From positions 43,176-107,175 of the forward strand of contig JAUPFP010000177.1 in assembly GCA_036925085.1 (NCBI GenBank): a stretch of DNA of 64,000 bases, read 5' to 3'. The notes beneath the pieces are model-generated. The model saw only the letters and a program-made list of their open reading frames with translations, was not told where the DNA came from and did not search any database. Within the stretch, counting starts at the first letter, position 1, and every line of letters begins with the position of its first letter. The stretch is from Brachycybe producta (taxonomy: Eukaryota; Arthropoda; Diplopoda; Playtdesmida; Andrognathidae). Shown here in pieces: positions 21,385 to 32,575 of the stretch. A program made the position numbers and the translations under genes.

Positions 21385-24300
21385 ATCATCATCATCATCA
21401 TTTCCTGTACCTTATCCCGCAAGCAGCAGGGTCGGCCTTGCTGGTTCTAACTCTCCACTCGTTCCGATTTTGCACCAAGCCCCCAGTGACCCCACATGCC
21501 ACCATATCCCGTTTTACTACCACATCCCAGGTTTGCTTGGGTCTTCCTCTACCCCGTTTTATTCCCAGGTCTAAGTTCATTGCCTGTCTCAGCAGCCCAT
21601 CTTCTCCACTCCTGAGGACATGCCCAAACCACCGCAGCCTATTTTCCTGCATCTTTTCTACTATATTTGTTACCCCTACACTACCCCTAATAAAATCATT
21701 TCTGATCCTATCCCTTCTGGTCACCCCACTCATAAACCTTAGCATTCTCATCTCAGCTACCTGCATTCTATCCTCATGCACCTTCTTGATTGCCCAACAT
21801 TCTGACCCATACAACATAGCTGGTCTGACTACTGTTCTATAAAACTTTCCCTTCAATTTTATAGGTAACTTCCTGTCACATAAAACCCCACTAGCCTGCC
21901 TCCACCTATGCCAACCTGCTTTTATCCGGTTTGTGATGTCTAAGTCTAAGCTCCCATCATCTTGCAGCACAGATCCTAAATATTTGAAGTCATGCACCTG
22001 CTGCATTAAACTGTCCCCAAGTCTAATCCCCTCATTCAACTGTTCTTTCCCATCCCACTGAAATTTCATGTACTCCATTTTTGCCCTACTTATTTTCAAC
22101 CCCTTTGATTCCAAGGCATTCCTGGTCTCCTCTAACCTTATCTCGAGTTCCAATTTGGATTCCCCAACTAAGACTATGTCATCTGCAAACAGCATACACC
22201 AGGGGACCTCCTGCCTCACCCCTGCCAGTAACTCATCCAGGACCAAAATAAATAGATATGGACTAAGTGCTGAGCCCTGGTGCACACCAATCCTAACACG
22301 AAAACTGTCAGAGAACCCCCAGGCAGTCTTAACGCTTGTCCGTGCATCCCTATACATGTCCCTCACCATATCTATATAACTCTCACCCACCCCCTTCTTC
22401 TGTAAGACCTCCCACAATAACGTCCGTGGTACTCTGTCATAGGCTTTCTCTAGATCTATAAATACCATGTGTAACTCTTTCTTCGCAGCCCGAAACTTCT
22501 CAATAACTTGCCTTACGGCAAAAATAGGGTGCATTGTGGATTTTCCTGGCATAAACCCAAACTGACTTCCCCCAATTGCAGTTTTACCCCGTAGTCGAGC
22601 TTCAATTACTCTCTCCCAAAGCTTCATCGTATGACTCATCAATTTAATACCTCTATAGTTCCCACATTCCTGAACATCACCCTTCCCTTTGAAAATAGGC
22701 ACTAACCAGCTGTCCCGCCATGCACCTGGCATTCTATCCCCCATAGCCAATCTATTGAATAACTTTGTGAGCCAGGAAATGGCAACATTCCCCAAGACCT
22801 TCCACACCTCTACTGGTATCCCATCTGGCCCTAAAGCCTTCCCTAGCTTCATTTTTCGCAATGCCTGAACAATTTCCTCAGCCCTAACCTGCTCCACTTC
22901 TTCTCTATCATTATTTCTTCCAGTGAAAGGCTCCTGCTCTACCCCCTCATTCATAAGCTTACTAAAATATTCACCCCACCTGTTCCGTACCGGCTCCCTA
23001 CCCCACAATACTTTGCCCCCATTATCCTTAACACTCACCACCTTTTCAATATCTCTGCCTTTATTCTCCCGAGCCCTAGCTATTCTATTTACTGCCATTT
23101 CTCCTGCTCTGGTACCTAACTTGGCATACATGTCCGCATAATTCTTATGCTTTGCTATGGCTACCTGCTGTTTGGCCTCTATCTTGGCACGCTTGTATTC
23201 TATCTGGGCCTCCCTGCTTCCATTGTGCCACCAAGTCTTGAAAGCATCTTTCTTCTTTTTAACTGCCATCTGTACCTCCTCATCCCACCACCAAGTTTCT
23301 CTGTCTAATCGAGACCCCCCTACTCGTACTGTCCCTAGTACCTCGTTTCCACAATCACGGATCTGTTGTGCTACCCTTGTCCACAGCTCTCCTGCAGTGC
23401 CATCTAAATCCCATGCTATCTTACCTGCCATTTTCTTAAACTCTTCCACCTTGTCTGGTAATGCCCACCACCTAATTGCTGTCTCTCCTCTATGTCTGAC
23501 CACCTGTTTTGCACCCCTAGGTTTTAGGTCTAACACTACTAGCCTATGTTGTCCCACTAAGTTTTCACTCGGTATCACTTTACAATCCTTGCACTCGTTT
23601 CTATCCTCACTCCGAATCATGAAGAGATCAATCTGGGATTCTCCTGCCCTGCTCTTAAAAGTAATCAAATGTTCCTCTCGCTTCTGGAATAGTGTGTTTG
23701 CTAAAATTAACTTATGTGCCACTGCTGCCTCCAGGATACTCTCCCCTGCTTTATTTCGCTCTCCATAGCCCCACCCACCATGTACCTCTTCATACCCTTC
23801 CCTACCTCTACCTACATGTCCGTTAAAGTCCCCACCAATTATGACCCGTTCCTTCCTACTCAGGCCCAACATTAGGTCATCAAACTGTTCCCAGAATTCT
23901 AGCTTCCTGGCTGTATCTAATCCAACCTGGGGGCCATATGCACTAACTACATTTATAACAATGCCACCCCAAACTACCTTTACTACTAACAGCCTACTAT
24001 TTATCCGCCTAACCTCAACCACACTATGTCTGAGTTCCTGATCTAGGACAATTCCCACTCCATTTCTACCCTCCTCACTACTTGCATAAATTAATTTATA
24101 CCCATCCCCAATGTCCCTGGATTTATCCCCTTTCCATCTTGTCTCCTGCAGACATGCAACATTTACCCTCCTAGCCTTTAGAACACTAGATAACTCTCTA
24201 GTCTTCCCTGTCAAACTCCCTATATTCCAGGTGCCAAACCTAAGTTTAGTACCTCCACTTCTACCACTACTTCCAAGACCTCCTTGTTGTTGATGCTGGA

Positions 24301-24642
24301 CTCGCTTCTTTAGCCCCACCCGTCCACTGTGGGGTAGCCCTTGCCAATTTGTCACAGCCACCGGGCGTTGCAGCTGCGCGTCGCTTATGGCGGGGGACGC
24401 CCTAGCCATATTCGGAAAACTATTTCGAACCAACATCATATGTTTTGGCAAATCTTTACAACCGGCTGCCAACCTGACGTCGACCCTCCACTTTTGCACC
24501 CGGGCTGGGGGACCGGCAATGGCGTGGTTTGGTTTTCGTCTGCCCTGAGTATTTTATGCCCTCAGTACCCTCCATATCTGGCGGGCATTCCCCTATCCGC
24601 CACCTGGGGAGGCACCCGATAGGGGACCAACTACCCCCACGG
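21385..24642 (-). mobile_element. Full-length RTE-like non-LTR retrotransposon (LINE)
   Basis: About 3.26 kb, read on the minus strand. It has a short GC-richer 5' leader, a single long ORF, almost no 3' UTR and an (ATG)n tail, seen as (CAT)n at 21385-21400. One ORF with endonuclease plus reverse transcriptase and a trinucleotide tail fits the RTE/BovB-like group. The paralogous spacer after copy 3 (37140-37200) shows the uninterrupted locus, where TTGATTAAACAT is followed closely by CTGAATTCAATCATTAG, so insertion came after the duplication of units 1 and 3. A clean target duplication is not obvious; about 8 bases of the target may have been lost. Confidence 0.9.
21398..24439 (-). CDS. LINE ORF: APE-type endonuclease plus reverse transcriptase
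   Basis: Intact frame of 1013 residues from the first in-frame ATG at 24439; the frame is open upstream to about 24555 but has no earlier ATG. The endonuclease spans about residues 65-305 (TWNIGS, QETRWKG, GGDFNGHVG, SQIDLFMI, GQHRLVVLDL), the type that nicks the target for target-primed reverse transcription. The reverse transcriptase follows at about 530-815, with GPDGIPVEVWK, FIDLEKAYDRVPR, GVHQGSALSPYLF and the catalytic FADD at about 751-754. The C terminus has CWAIKK and RWFGHVLR, common in RTE-like elements and in proteins mislabelled craniofacial development protein 2. No stop or frameshift was seen, so the copy could be active. Confidence 0.93.
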   Translation of the reverse strand: MMLVRNSFPNMARASPAISDAQLQRPVAVTNWQGLPHSGRVGLKKRVQHQQQGGLGSSGRSGGTKLRFGTWNIGSLTGKTRELSSVLKARRVNVACLQETRWKGDKSRDIGDGYKLIYASSEEGRNGVGIVLDQELRHSVVEVRRINSRLLVVKVVWGGIVINVVSAYGPQVGLDTARKLEFWEQFDDLMLGLSRKERVIIGGDFNGHVGRGREGYEEVHGGWGYGERNKAGESILEAAVAHKLILANTLFQKREEHLITFKSRAGESQIDLFMIRSEDRNECKDCKVIPSENLVGQHRLVVLDLKPRGAKQVVRHRGETAIRWWALPDKVEEFKKMAGKIAWDLDGTAGELWTRVAQQIRDCGNEVLGTVRVGGSRLDRETWWWDEEVQMAVKKKKDAFKTWWHNGSREAQIEYKRAKIEAKQQVAIAKHKNYADMYAKLGTRAGEMAVNRIARARENKGRDIEKVVSVKDNGGKVLWGREPVRNRWGEYFSKLMNEGVEQEPFTGRNNDREEVEQVRAEEIVQALRKMKLGKALGPDGIPVEVWKVLGNVAISWLTKLFNRLAMGDRMPGAWRDSWLVPIFKGKGDVQECGNYRGIKLMSHTMKLWERVIEARLRGKTAIGGSQFGFMPGKSTMHPIFAVRQVIEKFRAAKKELHMVFIDLEKAYDRVPRTLLWEVLQKKGVGESYIDMVRDMYRDARTSVKTAWGFSDSFRVRIGVHQGSALSPYLFILVLDELLAGVRQEVPWCMLFADDIVLVGESKLELEIRLEETRNALESKGLKISRAKMEYMKFQWDGKEQLNEGIRLGDSLMQQVHDFKYLGSVLQDDGSLDLDITNRIKAGWHRWRQASGVLCDRKLPIKLKGKFYRTVVRPAMLYGSECWAIKKVHEDRMQVAEMRMLRFMSGVTRRDRIRNDFIRGSVGVTNIVEKMQENRLRWFGHVLRSGEDGLLRQAMNLDLGIKRGRGRPKQTWDVVVKRDMVACGVTGGLVQNRNEWRVRTSKADPAACGIRYRK

Positions 24643-25596
24643 GATGAATTAAATGATTAGTGTTTTTTGATGTGTCAACAGTTGTTGATACATTTCAGAA
24701 GACCAGTATTGATGATGTTTTTATTTTGTGTCCTGTTTACTGACACTTCATAATAAACAACCTGTACAAGTTGCCAATATTTGTGACAGCTTGTGATAAA
24801 TATTTGCTAAATGCGCTTCACTAAGCCCCATATTCCATTAACCACAGGAGTTTTCTAAGTTGAGGAGTCCTCCTAGTCCAGGAGTCCACTTAGCCCATGG
24901 GTCTCTGAAGTCAAGGAGTCCACTTAGCTCAGCTTTTTCGTAAATGATTTACTTGTCTAGTTTTAAACCGTGTTCATTTTCTAAATTTTGCTTCTGAAAT
25001 GAAAAATTACCTGGGTTCTAAAATTTTATTTTTCTCTGTCATTTGCATATTATGCAATAACGAAGCTCACATTTTCTTCACTTTGCGTTACCTTGTTTAT
25101 GGATATCATATGCATTCATTGGAAAATGGGTGCAACCCCTAGCAAGAGATATTTGGTAAAATTAATAACACCTTAGGGCCTACTTAAATACACGGTAATT
25201 TCATTTCACGTTAATTTAAAAAGTAATCAGAAAGTAATGGCGTTTTTCATTAGAAAATGTGATTATATAATTACTTAAAGTTTCAAAATCATTGAAAATT
25301 AATTTATCTGAAAAGTGATATACAGTGTAGTGTCACTTTTGAGGGTTTTCAATATCTAGAGAAAGACGTACAATATTGCATTAAGGCAATAATTTATAGG
25401 CTTAAATATTGAAAAGTATGCTGTTTGAACACAATTTAAAGACTGTGTGTTGACTTCGCTACCACGCTTGTCACCATCTTAATTACTGAATCTTAAAAGA
25501 TTTCCTTGCTTTTATACTAAGAAAGCAAAAAACTGATAATTTATAAGTATTATGTAAACAATTGTTATTTTTCACTGCCACACCTTGTATTTATAG
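24643..25596. other. Spacer between LINE and copy 2 relic
   Basis: Continuation of the duplicated spacer. 24855-24935 has a degenerate minisatellite of AGGAGTCCACTTAGCCCA type. The rest is AT-rich and aligns with 33400-33990 and 37980-38800. Confidence 0.6.
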
Positions 25597-25901
25597 ATTC
25601 TACGGTGAACTGAGAAATGAAAAAGTTTTCAATTTTCAGGACATCAGAAACATGTGTAGGAACGAAATAATGATAAAACTGATTTGGAGGGTGGATAGTT
25701 GGAGAAACACAGATTATGACCATTCATCGTCGGTTATGAACCAAAATGTCTATGGTGGATATTTTTCTTATGAAGTCAAATTGATAATGCTTTTGCTCTC
25801 CTGATTGTTGTAAGCATTGTTGCCATTTCCTGTTGTCAGTATATGTATTGACAATATTTGTTTCATCTGTTGTCATTTCGAGGATTTCTTTATTTATCTA
25901 A
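25597..25901 (+). pseudogene. Membrane-segment exon relic upstream of copy 2
   Basis: Starts after an acceptor-like TTTATAG and reads FYGELRNEKVFNFQDIRNMC, then VMNQNVYGGYFSYEVKLIML. It is stopped early by an indel (GCTCTCCTGA) at about 25795-25803 relative to copy 3. The hydrophobic part continues in another frame to the shared TAA at 25899-25901. Confidence 0.4.
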
Positions 25902-26002
25902 TCATAGAAATCACGATTTTGCCTCGCCCTGTGTTATGATTAATTCTATAGTCCTTCAAATAGAAATACAGTAGTAATCTAGAACCGGATTTGCATTGAT
26001 GG

Positions 26003-26010
26003 TATATATT
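26003..26010 (+). promoter_or_regulatory. TATA box of carboxypeptidase copy 2
   Basis: TATATATT 40 bases before the ATG at 26043, in a block (GGATTTGCATTGATGG...TTTGCAGTTAAGAATC) shared with copies 1 and 3. Confidence 0.65.
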
Positions 26011-26042
26011 TAGTAATTTCGAAGACTTTGCAGTTAAGAATC

Positions 26043-28162
26043 ATGAAGTTTCATACTTGTTTAGCACTGCTGTTGGCCTGCATTTTGCACTTAACCACTG
26101 CTGCACCATCCGAAGATGAGATTACTGATCTACCAGGAATTCCTTCGCCACCACCTACATTCAAACAATATTCTGGTTACTTGGATTCTATTAAAGATAT
26201 CCACCTTCATTACTGGTAGAAAGATATAAATGACCTGCAGTTATATTACATGTTAGCTCATTTTGGTTGAAAATTTGCTCATTTATCTATGTGTGAAGGT
26301 TTGTTGAAAGTCAATCGAAGGCCGAATCCGATCCTGTCGTATTGTGGCTAAATGGAGGCCCTGGTTGCAGTTCTGTGTTCGGATTTCTTGCAGAAAATGG
26401 TCCATTTCATGTAAACATAGATGGAAAGTCTTTATACAACAATGACTATGCATGGAATAAGGTAACCAGTCTTAATATGTGCGTACAGATTTCTCATTTC
26501 TCACTCTTTATTAATGTTTTAAAGATTGCCAATGTGTTATATTTGGAATCTCCAGCCGGTGTTGGGTTCTCCTACTCTGATAGTGGCAATACGACTACGG
26601 ATGATGATCAGACTGCAGCCACGAACTATGCTGCTTTAAAGAGTTTCTTTAAAAAGTTTCCTGAGTACAGCAGTAATGAATTCTATATAACTGGCGAGAG
26701 TTATGGTGGCATTTATGTTCCGACATTGTCCGTTTTGGTTGTTGCTGATGACGAGATCAGTTTTAAGGTGTGCTCATTGACAACCTGTTATTTACTTTTT
26801 GGTAATGAGTTTGTGACAATCAAATCAGGGTTTTGCAATTGGCAATGGAATGCATAACCGGACTCTTGATAGTAGCACCTTTCTTCTTAATGAAGCCTTC
26901 CATGGACTTTTTAGTGGAAAGTAATTTGCAATCTGCGTTTTATATAAAGAACTTCATAAACAAATTAAGATTTTATATTTCAGAACATTGGAAAATTTAT
27001 TGACGTATTGTTGCGTTAACAATAGTATTCCGAGTTGTGATTTTAGTCGTGACGATGAGAACTGTCAACAAGCGGTCAGTTTTTTTATTACATTGTTTTC
27101 TAATAGTTTTTGTAACAATTGTTTCTAAATAATATATAAAATAGGTAAGCGACGCATACGACTGCATGTCCACCTTTCATTTTAATCCGTATTACATTTA
27201 TGATGATTGTCCCAGGGACTCTTTTTCCATGTTTATTGCAGAACGGCTGCATTATCGCTTTAGAAAGGGGCACAAAAATCAGGCGAGAAATAATTCTTTC
27301 TTTATGTATATTTTAAATTATATTTTAACATTTTTTCAAGATAATCATAGTGATTTTCAAAAAGATGGAATTCTAGAAGATTTGGGACAAATTACTTTAT
27401 AAGGTAATGACGGGGTTTTCGTGCAGGTTCTCAAGAAGCCATCTCAGAAGAAGATGATTCAGAGTCCAAGTGATGATCCGTACTGTTATACGGACACCTC
27501 CATTCCAACTTGGATTAATCAGCCTTGTGTACGAAACGCTCTGCATATTTCGGAGAAGGCAGACGATTGGGAAATGTGTAGGTGAGAAATATATTTTACA
27601 CCCCACTGATTATAGATTATTGTGAAATTAACGAAATAAACGAGTTATTTTTTTAATATGGTAGCGGTATAGATTATATAGAGATATACGACATCACGAC
27701 AAGTTTCTATAAAATTTTGCTTCCAAAAGTAAGAGCGATGCTGTACAATGGTGATGCAGACACAGTTTGCAATTATCTTCATGGACAGTATTTTGCCGAA
27801 AGTCTCGACCTTGAGGTACGAAATAATTGATACGATTAACTATCCGTTTATCTTTTATTTGTCAGATAACATGTATGTTATGTTTGTTTTTATGCTATAT
27901 AGGTCACTCAGGCGTACAGTCCATGGAACTTGGATGACAGAACTGTCGGATTCGTGAAGAGTTTCACAAACCTAACTTTTGTAACCGTTATGGTAAGTCT
28001 AGATTGTTCAAAATATTTCAAGTGCAAAAGATCTACATTCTTGAAATTGTTCTTAAAATGTTTTAGAACTCTGGTCACATGGTTCCTTCCAATCAGCCAG
28101 CTGCAGCATTTGAACTGTTTAAGAATTTCATAAAGAACGAAAATTTCAAAATAAACAACTAA
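26043..28162 (+). CDS. Serine carboxypeptidase (family S10), copy 2 of 6
   Basis: Exons: 26043-26215, 26299-26461, 26525-26767, 26829-26920, 26984-27074, 27145-27282, 27427-27581, 27665-27815, 27903-27992, 28067-28162, giving 463 residues. The signal peptide, NGGPGCSS, catalytic Ser171 (GESYGG), NGDAD Asp and GHMVPSNQP His436 are all present, so an active secreted peptidase is expected. Most coding exons differ from copy 1 by only a few bases and introns 1-3 are almost identical, so the duplication or later conversion is recent. Differences: HGLCSAK becomes HGLFSGK (a Cys lost), NQPSVRN becomes NQPCVRN (a Cys gained), and CPVDSF becomes CPRDSF. Intron 6 (144 bases) is unrelated in length to that of copy 1 and starts with a GC donor (CAG then GCGAGA). 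The two cysteine changes could alter disulfides. The RTE-like LINE lies upstream and the TACATGTA-flanked transposon downstream. Confidence 0.92.
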
Positions 28163-29227
28163 TTCTGATTACAATCTGCCAATCTTGTATAATTTACATT
28201 AGAAGAGTGAATTAAATTTTTAATTGAAATATTATTGGGTGTTTTTAACATGTAGACATTTCTGTTAGGACATTATGGGTTGTGGATATGTCCGTAATAT
28301 TTGGGAGGATCAACATATTTTACAACGAATAACACTAGGAGAAATTTGTTATGCCAACACCAAAATAAATTTCTTTTCTTTTACAAAACATAACTATGCA
28401 TTTGAAATAATATAGATAAAGCTGAAATTTGTGCTATTTGAATGGTCGCCTCGATATTGGATTTGATAGTGCAGTTATGATACAATCTGCTAATTAGCTT
28501 TTTTTTGGGTTAAAACATTTGATCATCTTCTGTGGCCTGTTCACACAAATACCGCCACTCATCTCTAAGAAGGTCAAACGTGGGATTTGTTTTACTGGAT
28601 TGCATTAAAACTCGCCTATTGCACTTATTTTATCGCTTAGTTTGCTTCTCAAGAGTGGTGTATTTTGCAAGCATTTGTAGTATTTATGCAAATTTCAATT
28701 AATTTCTTTTGTTACTGCTCTCACGAATGATTTATTTTTTTAATCTTTGTACTTTTTATTTGTTAAATGTTTTTCTAAGTTTAATGATAAGTGTTTCATT
28801 CATAGAAGATATGAAACACCACCCACATTAATTGGGCGATTTAATGTGTCAAGCGTTAGTGATATATTTCAGAGGACCAACATTGGTGATGTCTTTGTTT
28901 TGTGTCATATTTACTCACACTCAACGTGATACAACCGGTACAAGTGGCCAATATTTATGAAAGTATGCAACAAATATTTGCTAAATGCACTTCACTATGT
29001 CCAGGAGTCCACGAAACCCAGGAGTTCATTTAGCCCAGGGTCCCTTGAAGTCCAGGAGTCCACTTAGCTTAGCATTTTCTTAAATGATTTTATTTACTCT
29101 TCTAGTTTCTAAACCACATTCAATTTCTAAATGTTGTTTCTGAAATGAAGAATAACCTGGATTCTATAATGTTATTGTTTTCTTCACTTGCATATTTGCA
29201 ATAACGAAGCTCCCATTTTGTTCGTTT
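28163..29227. other. Spacer after carboxypeptidase copy 2
   Basis: Aligns with the copy 1 and 3 spacers. The CCAGGAGTCCACTTAGC minisatellite is at 28998-29070. No gene seen. Confidence 0.65.
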
Positions 29228-29622
29228 TACATGTACATTAGGGTGACCCTTAAAAATTAAATTTTAAAATCGTTTTGTCAGACCCTCTCAATCTGTTCTA
29301 TATACAAATAAATTAATCTGTGTAAAAAATTAGCATGATTGGAGCATATTTAGGGGTGGCCCCCAAATATTGAATATATCCCATTAATTGCAATGGTAAC
29401 GCAATGCTATCGTACTGTATTTACATTTAGTACTAGGTTAGTCATGCTTGCTGAGGCTGCCTTTTCATTCAGCTGAGTAAATCCCGGCAATTGTTGTAAC
29501 GTACTGTTACTGTATGCTGCCATTGTATTGCTCAAGGGGAATTCTCTAAAATTGTGAGCTTCTGTGTCTTTCTCCTAGTAACAACCAGAAGCGAGTGAGC
29601 GCGATAGGGGAATCCCCTAGAA

Positions 29623-30144
29623 TTGCAGGAGCACACTGTTCTTGACCCGTTGGTTATTCGAGAGTTTCGTTTACGGTACGTGACTGCTTCGGAGCAAAGA
29701 GGAATCCGTGACCTAGCTGTCTTTTCTGTCCTGGTTCATCTCAAGGTATGGATGACCGCACCACTAGCTGTGGAGGTGCCTTTGAATGACTTCAACCTGA
29801 TGGGACAACTTATCAGGTACCCTCAAATAGATGTTTCCAAAGAGACATGCAAAAAACTTGGACTCCACATATGGTATCTGTCTGAGGACCTGGTTGGATT
29901 GGCTCTATTTGATTCTCGAGTTCCTCCAGAGTGTAAGAAACTTATGCTTGCAGCCATGGACGTTGAAGCTCCGGACAATCTGTTAGGTGTTGAAAAAATA
30001 AGTAAAGCAACACCTAACAATAATTTGGGAGAGGGGCAGAAGTTAGTAAAAGAGAAAATTAGAATAAAGTTAAAAAGAAAAAGAGGCGGAGCTAAAAGGA
30101 GAAACACTAAAAGAGAAGTGGAAAAGAGAAGAAAAAATGAGTAA
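29623..30144 (+). pseudogene. Transposon protein fragment, N-proximal part
   Basis: Open frame of 173 codons with no ATG start (it opens with TTG just after a stop), inside the TACATGTA-flanked transposon. The first 120 residues look like a folded domain: DPLVIREFRLRYVTASEQ, PLNDFNLMGQL, then CKKLGLHIWYLSEDLVGLAL and FDSRVPPECKKLML. A WYLSE-LV-LALFD-RV block of this kind recurs, as I remember it, in uncharacterised transposon-borne proteins of cnidarians, molluscs and arthropods; no function is established. The last 40 residues are a Lys/Arg-rich run that looks like read-through into purine-rich repeat. No transposase catalytic residues can be picked out. Confidence 0.55.
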
Positions 30145-32251
30145 ACAAAAAATGGCGGGAAAGTAGTGGTAAAAGAGAGGGTGGATAAAGTATGAATGAA
30201 TCACACACACACACACCCACTCATAGTAAAAAGAGGTCCAAAAAGGAAAAGAGGGTGGAAAAAGAAAAAGAAACCCACACACACTTAAGAGAATGATGAA
30301 ACAAGAAGAAAGTCAAAGAAGGGGGAAAACAAAAAAAAAACCCACCCACTTATGTAAAAAGTAATAAAAAGTTTTAAAGAAAACAAGAGAGGGGGAAAAC
30401 AGAAAGACAAAACCCACCCACACACTTTAGAAGGGTGAGCCCAAATAAGTGTACCATGTTAAATAAAAACTTTTTTACAAGATTAAATGTAATTAAAGAA
30501 TGAAAAGAGCGGGAAACATACTATAAAGTGTAATAGATAGATAAATGAAGTGGTTAATTAACCTGATATAATCTGATTACCTAGTGGAGTGTAAAGTAAG
30601 AGAAAAGTAAGTTGAACATTGAAAAGGTTTAAATGTGACACTTAAAGGAGCAAAACATATGGTTTATACTTCATACTCACACGGTAGAAGACCACCTGTT
30701 TTACAAATAATTATGAAGTCATTATAGAAAAAAATAAAAAGAAGAAACGGATGAAAAAAGTGTAACAAGATACTTTTTACCATACACTCTCTTCAATATG
30801 CAAAACAGCAAAGTAATAAAAAGTTAAAGAAAAAATAAAGCACATATGACAGGTTCTCAACACATTGAGAAAAGGGCAACTAATAATATATAGAGTATAT
30901 TGAAGATTATAGAGAGGAAACTTATGAATGAGTATAATGAAATGAATGGAACAATATGTTAAGTCAAACATAACCCAAAAGAGGTACCGACAAGTAGCGA
31001 AAGAGTTGTATGATGTTAGGGTTCTCAACAGAGTAGGGGTAAAAGGGCCAAAATCGTATTTAAATAGAAATACATTTCAGAGGGCCTAGAAAACCAAATA
31101 AAGGAACATTGGGAATGTTAGTCATTCAAATGAAATGTTATGAGTTGCCGAAAACTAAAACTTTCAATGAAAAGTTAAAAGGTTAACTATACTAATTCAT
31201 AGAAAATGATGGTTAGTGGAAATAACAGTATGTATTGACGATCGTAAAAAAATTATAAAAAAACCAAATTGTAATTTTACGACCGGATGCATATTAGGCA
31301 GATGTTCGTAGAAGAAGATCAAAAGCCGGTTGACCGATTGGTTATTTTAATTTTAGAAAATTAATTCTAATCAATCAGAATACTTAAAATTCATTTCTGA
31401 CTAAACAAGATGCGATGAGCATCGTATTCTGGACAGAGTCTGAGATTGGAGTTCTAGGAGAGAGGACATATGTTATAAATTTAGTAAAAAGAAAGAAGAA
31501 AGAACTTAGAAGAAATTTAGAGGATGGGACTTAGAAAAAAATTAAAGAATAGGACTTAGAAGAAATTTAAAAGGTGGGACTTAGAAAATTTTGGTTAAAA
31601 AAGAGACTTAGAGAATTTTTGTTTAAAAGTGGACTTAAAGAATTTTAGACAGAGTCCCAGATTGGAGTTGAAGGACAAGGACATAGTTATTTTTGAATTG
31701 AGTTTGTGAAGTCATTTAGACTTAGTCATTTTTGAATTGAGTTTGTGAAGTATTTTGAGAATTAAACATAGGAGTTTAATTTTTCATGTAATTTAAATTT
31801 TGAATCTAAGTGTGTATTAAAATTGAATTCAAGGATTATATGAATTTGGTTCATGTTGATCAATCCTAATATTCAAGCTGTGGTGTTTAACCGGTTGGAC
31901 ATAAGCTGTGATTGACCTTTTTAACATTACCCTCGAAGGACCAGGAAAATATTTTCAAGAAGCTACAATTCTCCGAAGACAACAAGAAGCCATCTAAGCT
32001 AAGGTTAACAACTCTGTTATCTTTACTAGGCCCAGTCCAAGAAAATTAAATTTTACTACCACTCACTGATAAACTACAAAACCCATTCCCTACATAAGCC
32101 TTCATTGGCTGGGAGGGTCGAACCCTAAACCCAATAGGTACTATTTGGCTGAAAGGGGAATCACAGAACTCCACTGTCATAGCTGTGAAAACGGACTTAA
32201 CAAATCCACCGAAGCGCCCTAGAGTGGAACCAGTTTCTTGGAAGCAGGGGT
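30145..32251. other. Noncoding interior of the DNA transposon
   Basis: Purine-rich and repetitive. 30145-30450 has degenerate AAAACCCACCCAC and GGGGGAAAAC motifs. 31490-31640 repeats GGACTTAGAAGAAATTT with variations four to five times. ACAGAGTC-AGATTGGAGTT occurs twice (31435 and 31650). Near 32100-32225 there is less repetitive DNA that reads KRPRVEPVSWKQGF in one frame, perhaps leftover coding sequence. No intact gene is visible. Confidence 0.5.
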
Positions 32252-32575
32252 TTGGAACAATTCAGCACGACCAACTCTAAGAGACTGTTCCAACAATTGG
32301 GATTGCATAATGCATTCTTATCAAAGGATCCTTCTCAGTGGGAAGATGATGAGTCATACAAGGCATCTGTGGCTATTCTCAGAGGGCTGGCTGCCATCAA
32401 TGACAGGGCTGAGCGTGGTGTGGCACTCATCCACGATTTTAACAAAAAGTTAATGAAAGGGGAGGAGCAGTTGCTGCAAGTGCCTGCTGCAAGTCGTGTC
32501 TGACCATAGGCAAAAGTTTCCGGACTGTTCAAACAACTCTCTCGAAAAATCATGCTAAAAATTAGTCAGAAGTTG
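32252..32575 (+). pseudogene. Transposon protein fragment, C-terminal part, frameshifted
   Basis: The frame reads MEQFSTTNSKRLFQQLGL, then FLSKDPSQWEDDESYKASVA, then NDRAERGVALIHDFNKKLMK up to about 32480. Here the stretch TTGCTGCAAGTG is followed by a near-copy CTGCTGCAAGTC. After it the sensible reading moves to another frame, which ends shortly after PDCSNNSLEKSC at 32575. A small local duplication therefore explains the frameshift. The segment probably belongs to the same protein as the 29623-30144 fragment, with the middle lost or replaced. Confidence 0.5.

Noticed and set aside
21438..24622. Several 60-200 codon plus-strand frames
   Set aside because: Antisense shadows of the LINE ORF.
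27303..27402. In-frame extension of exon 6 in copies 2 and 3 as alternative coding sequence
   Set aside because: It reads through intron 6 into AT-rich sequence and a stop; homology with the other copies shows that exon 6 ends at the GC donor.
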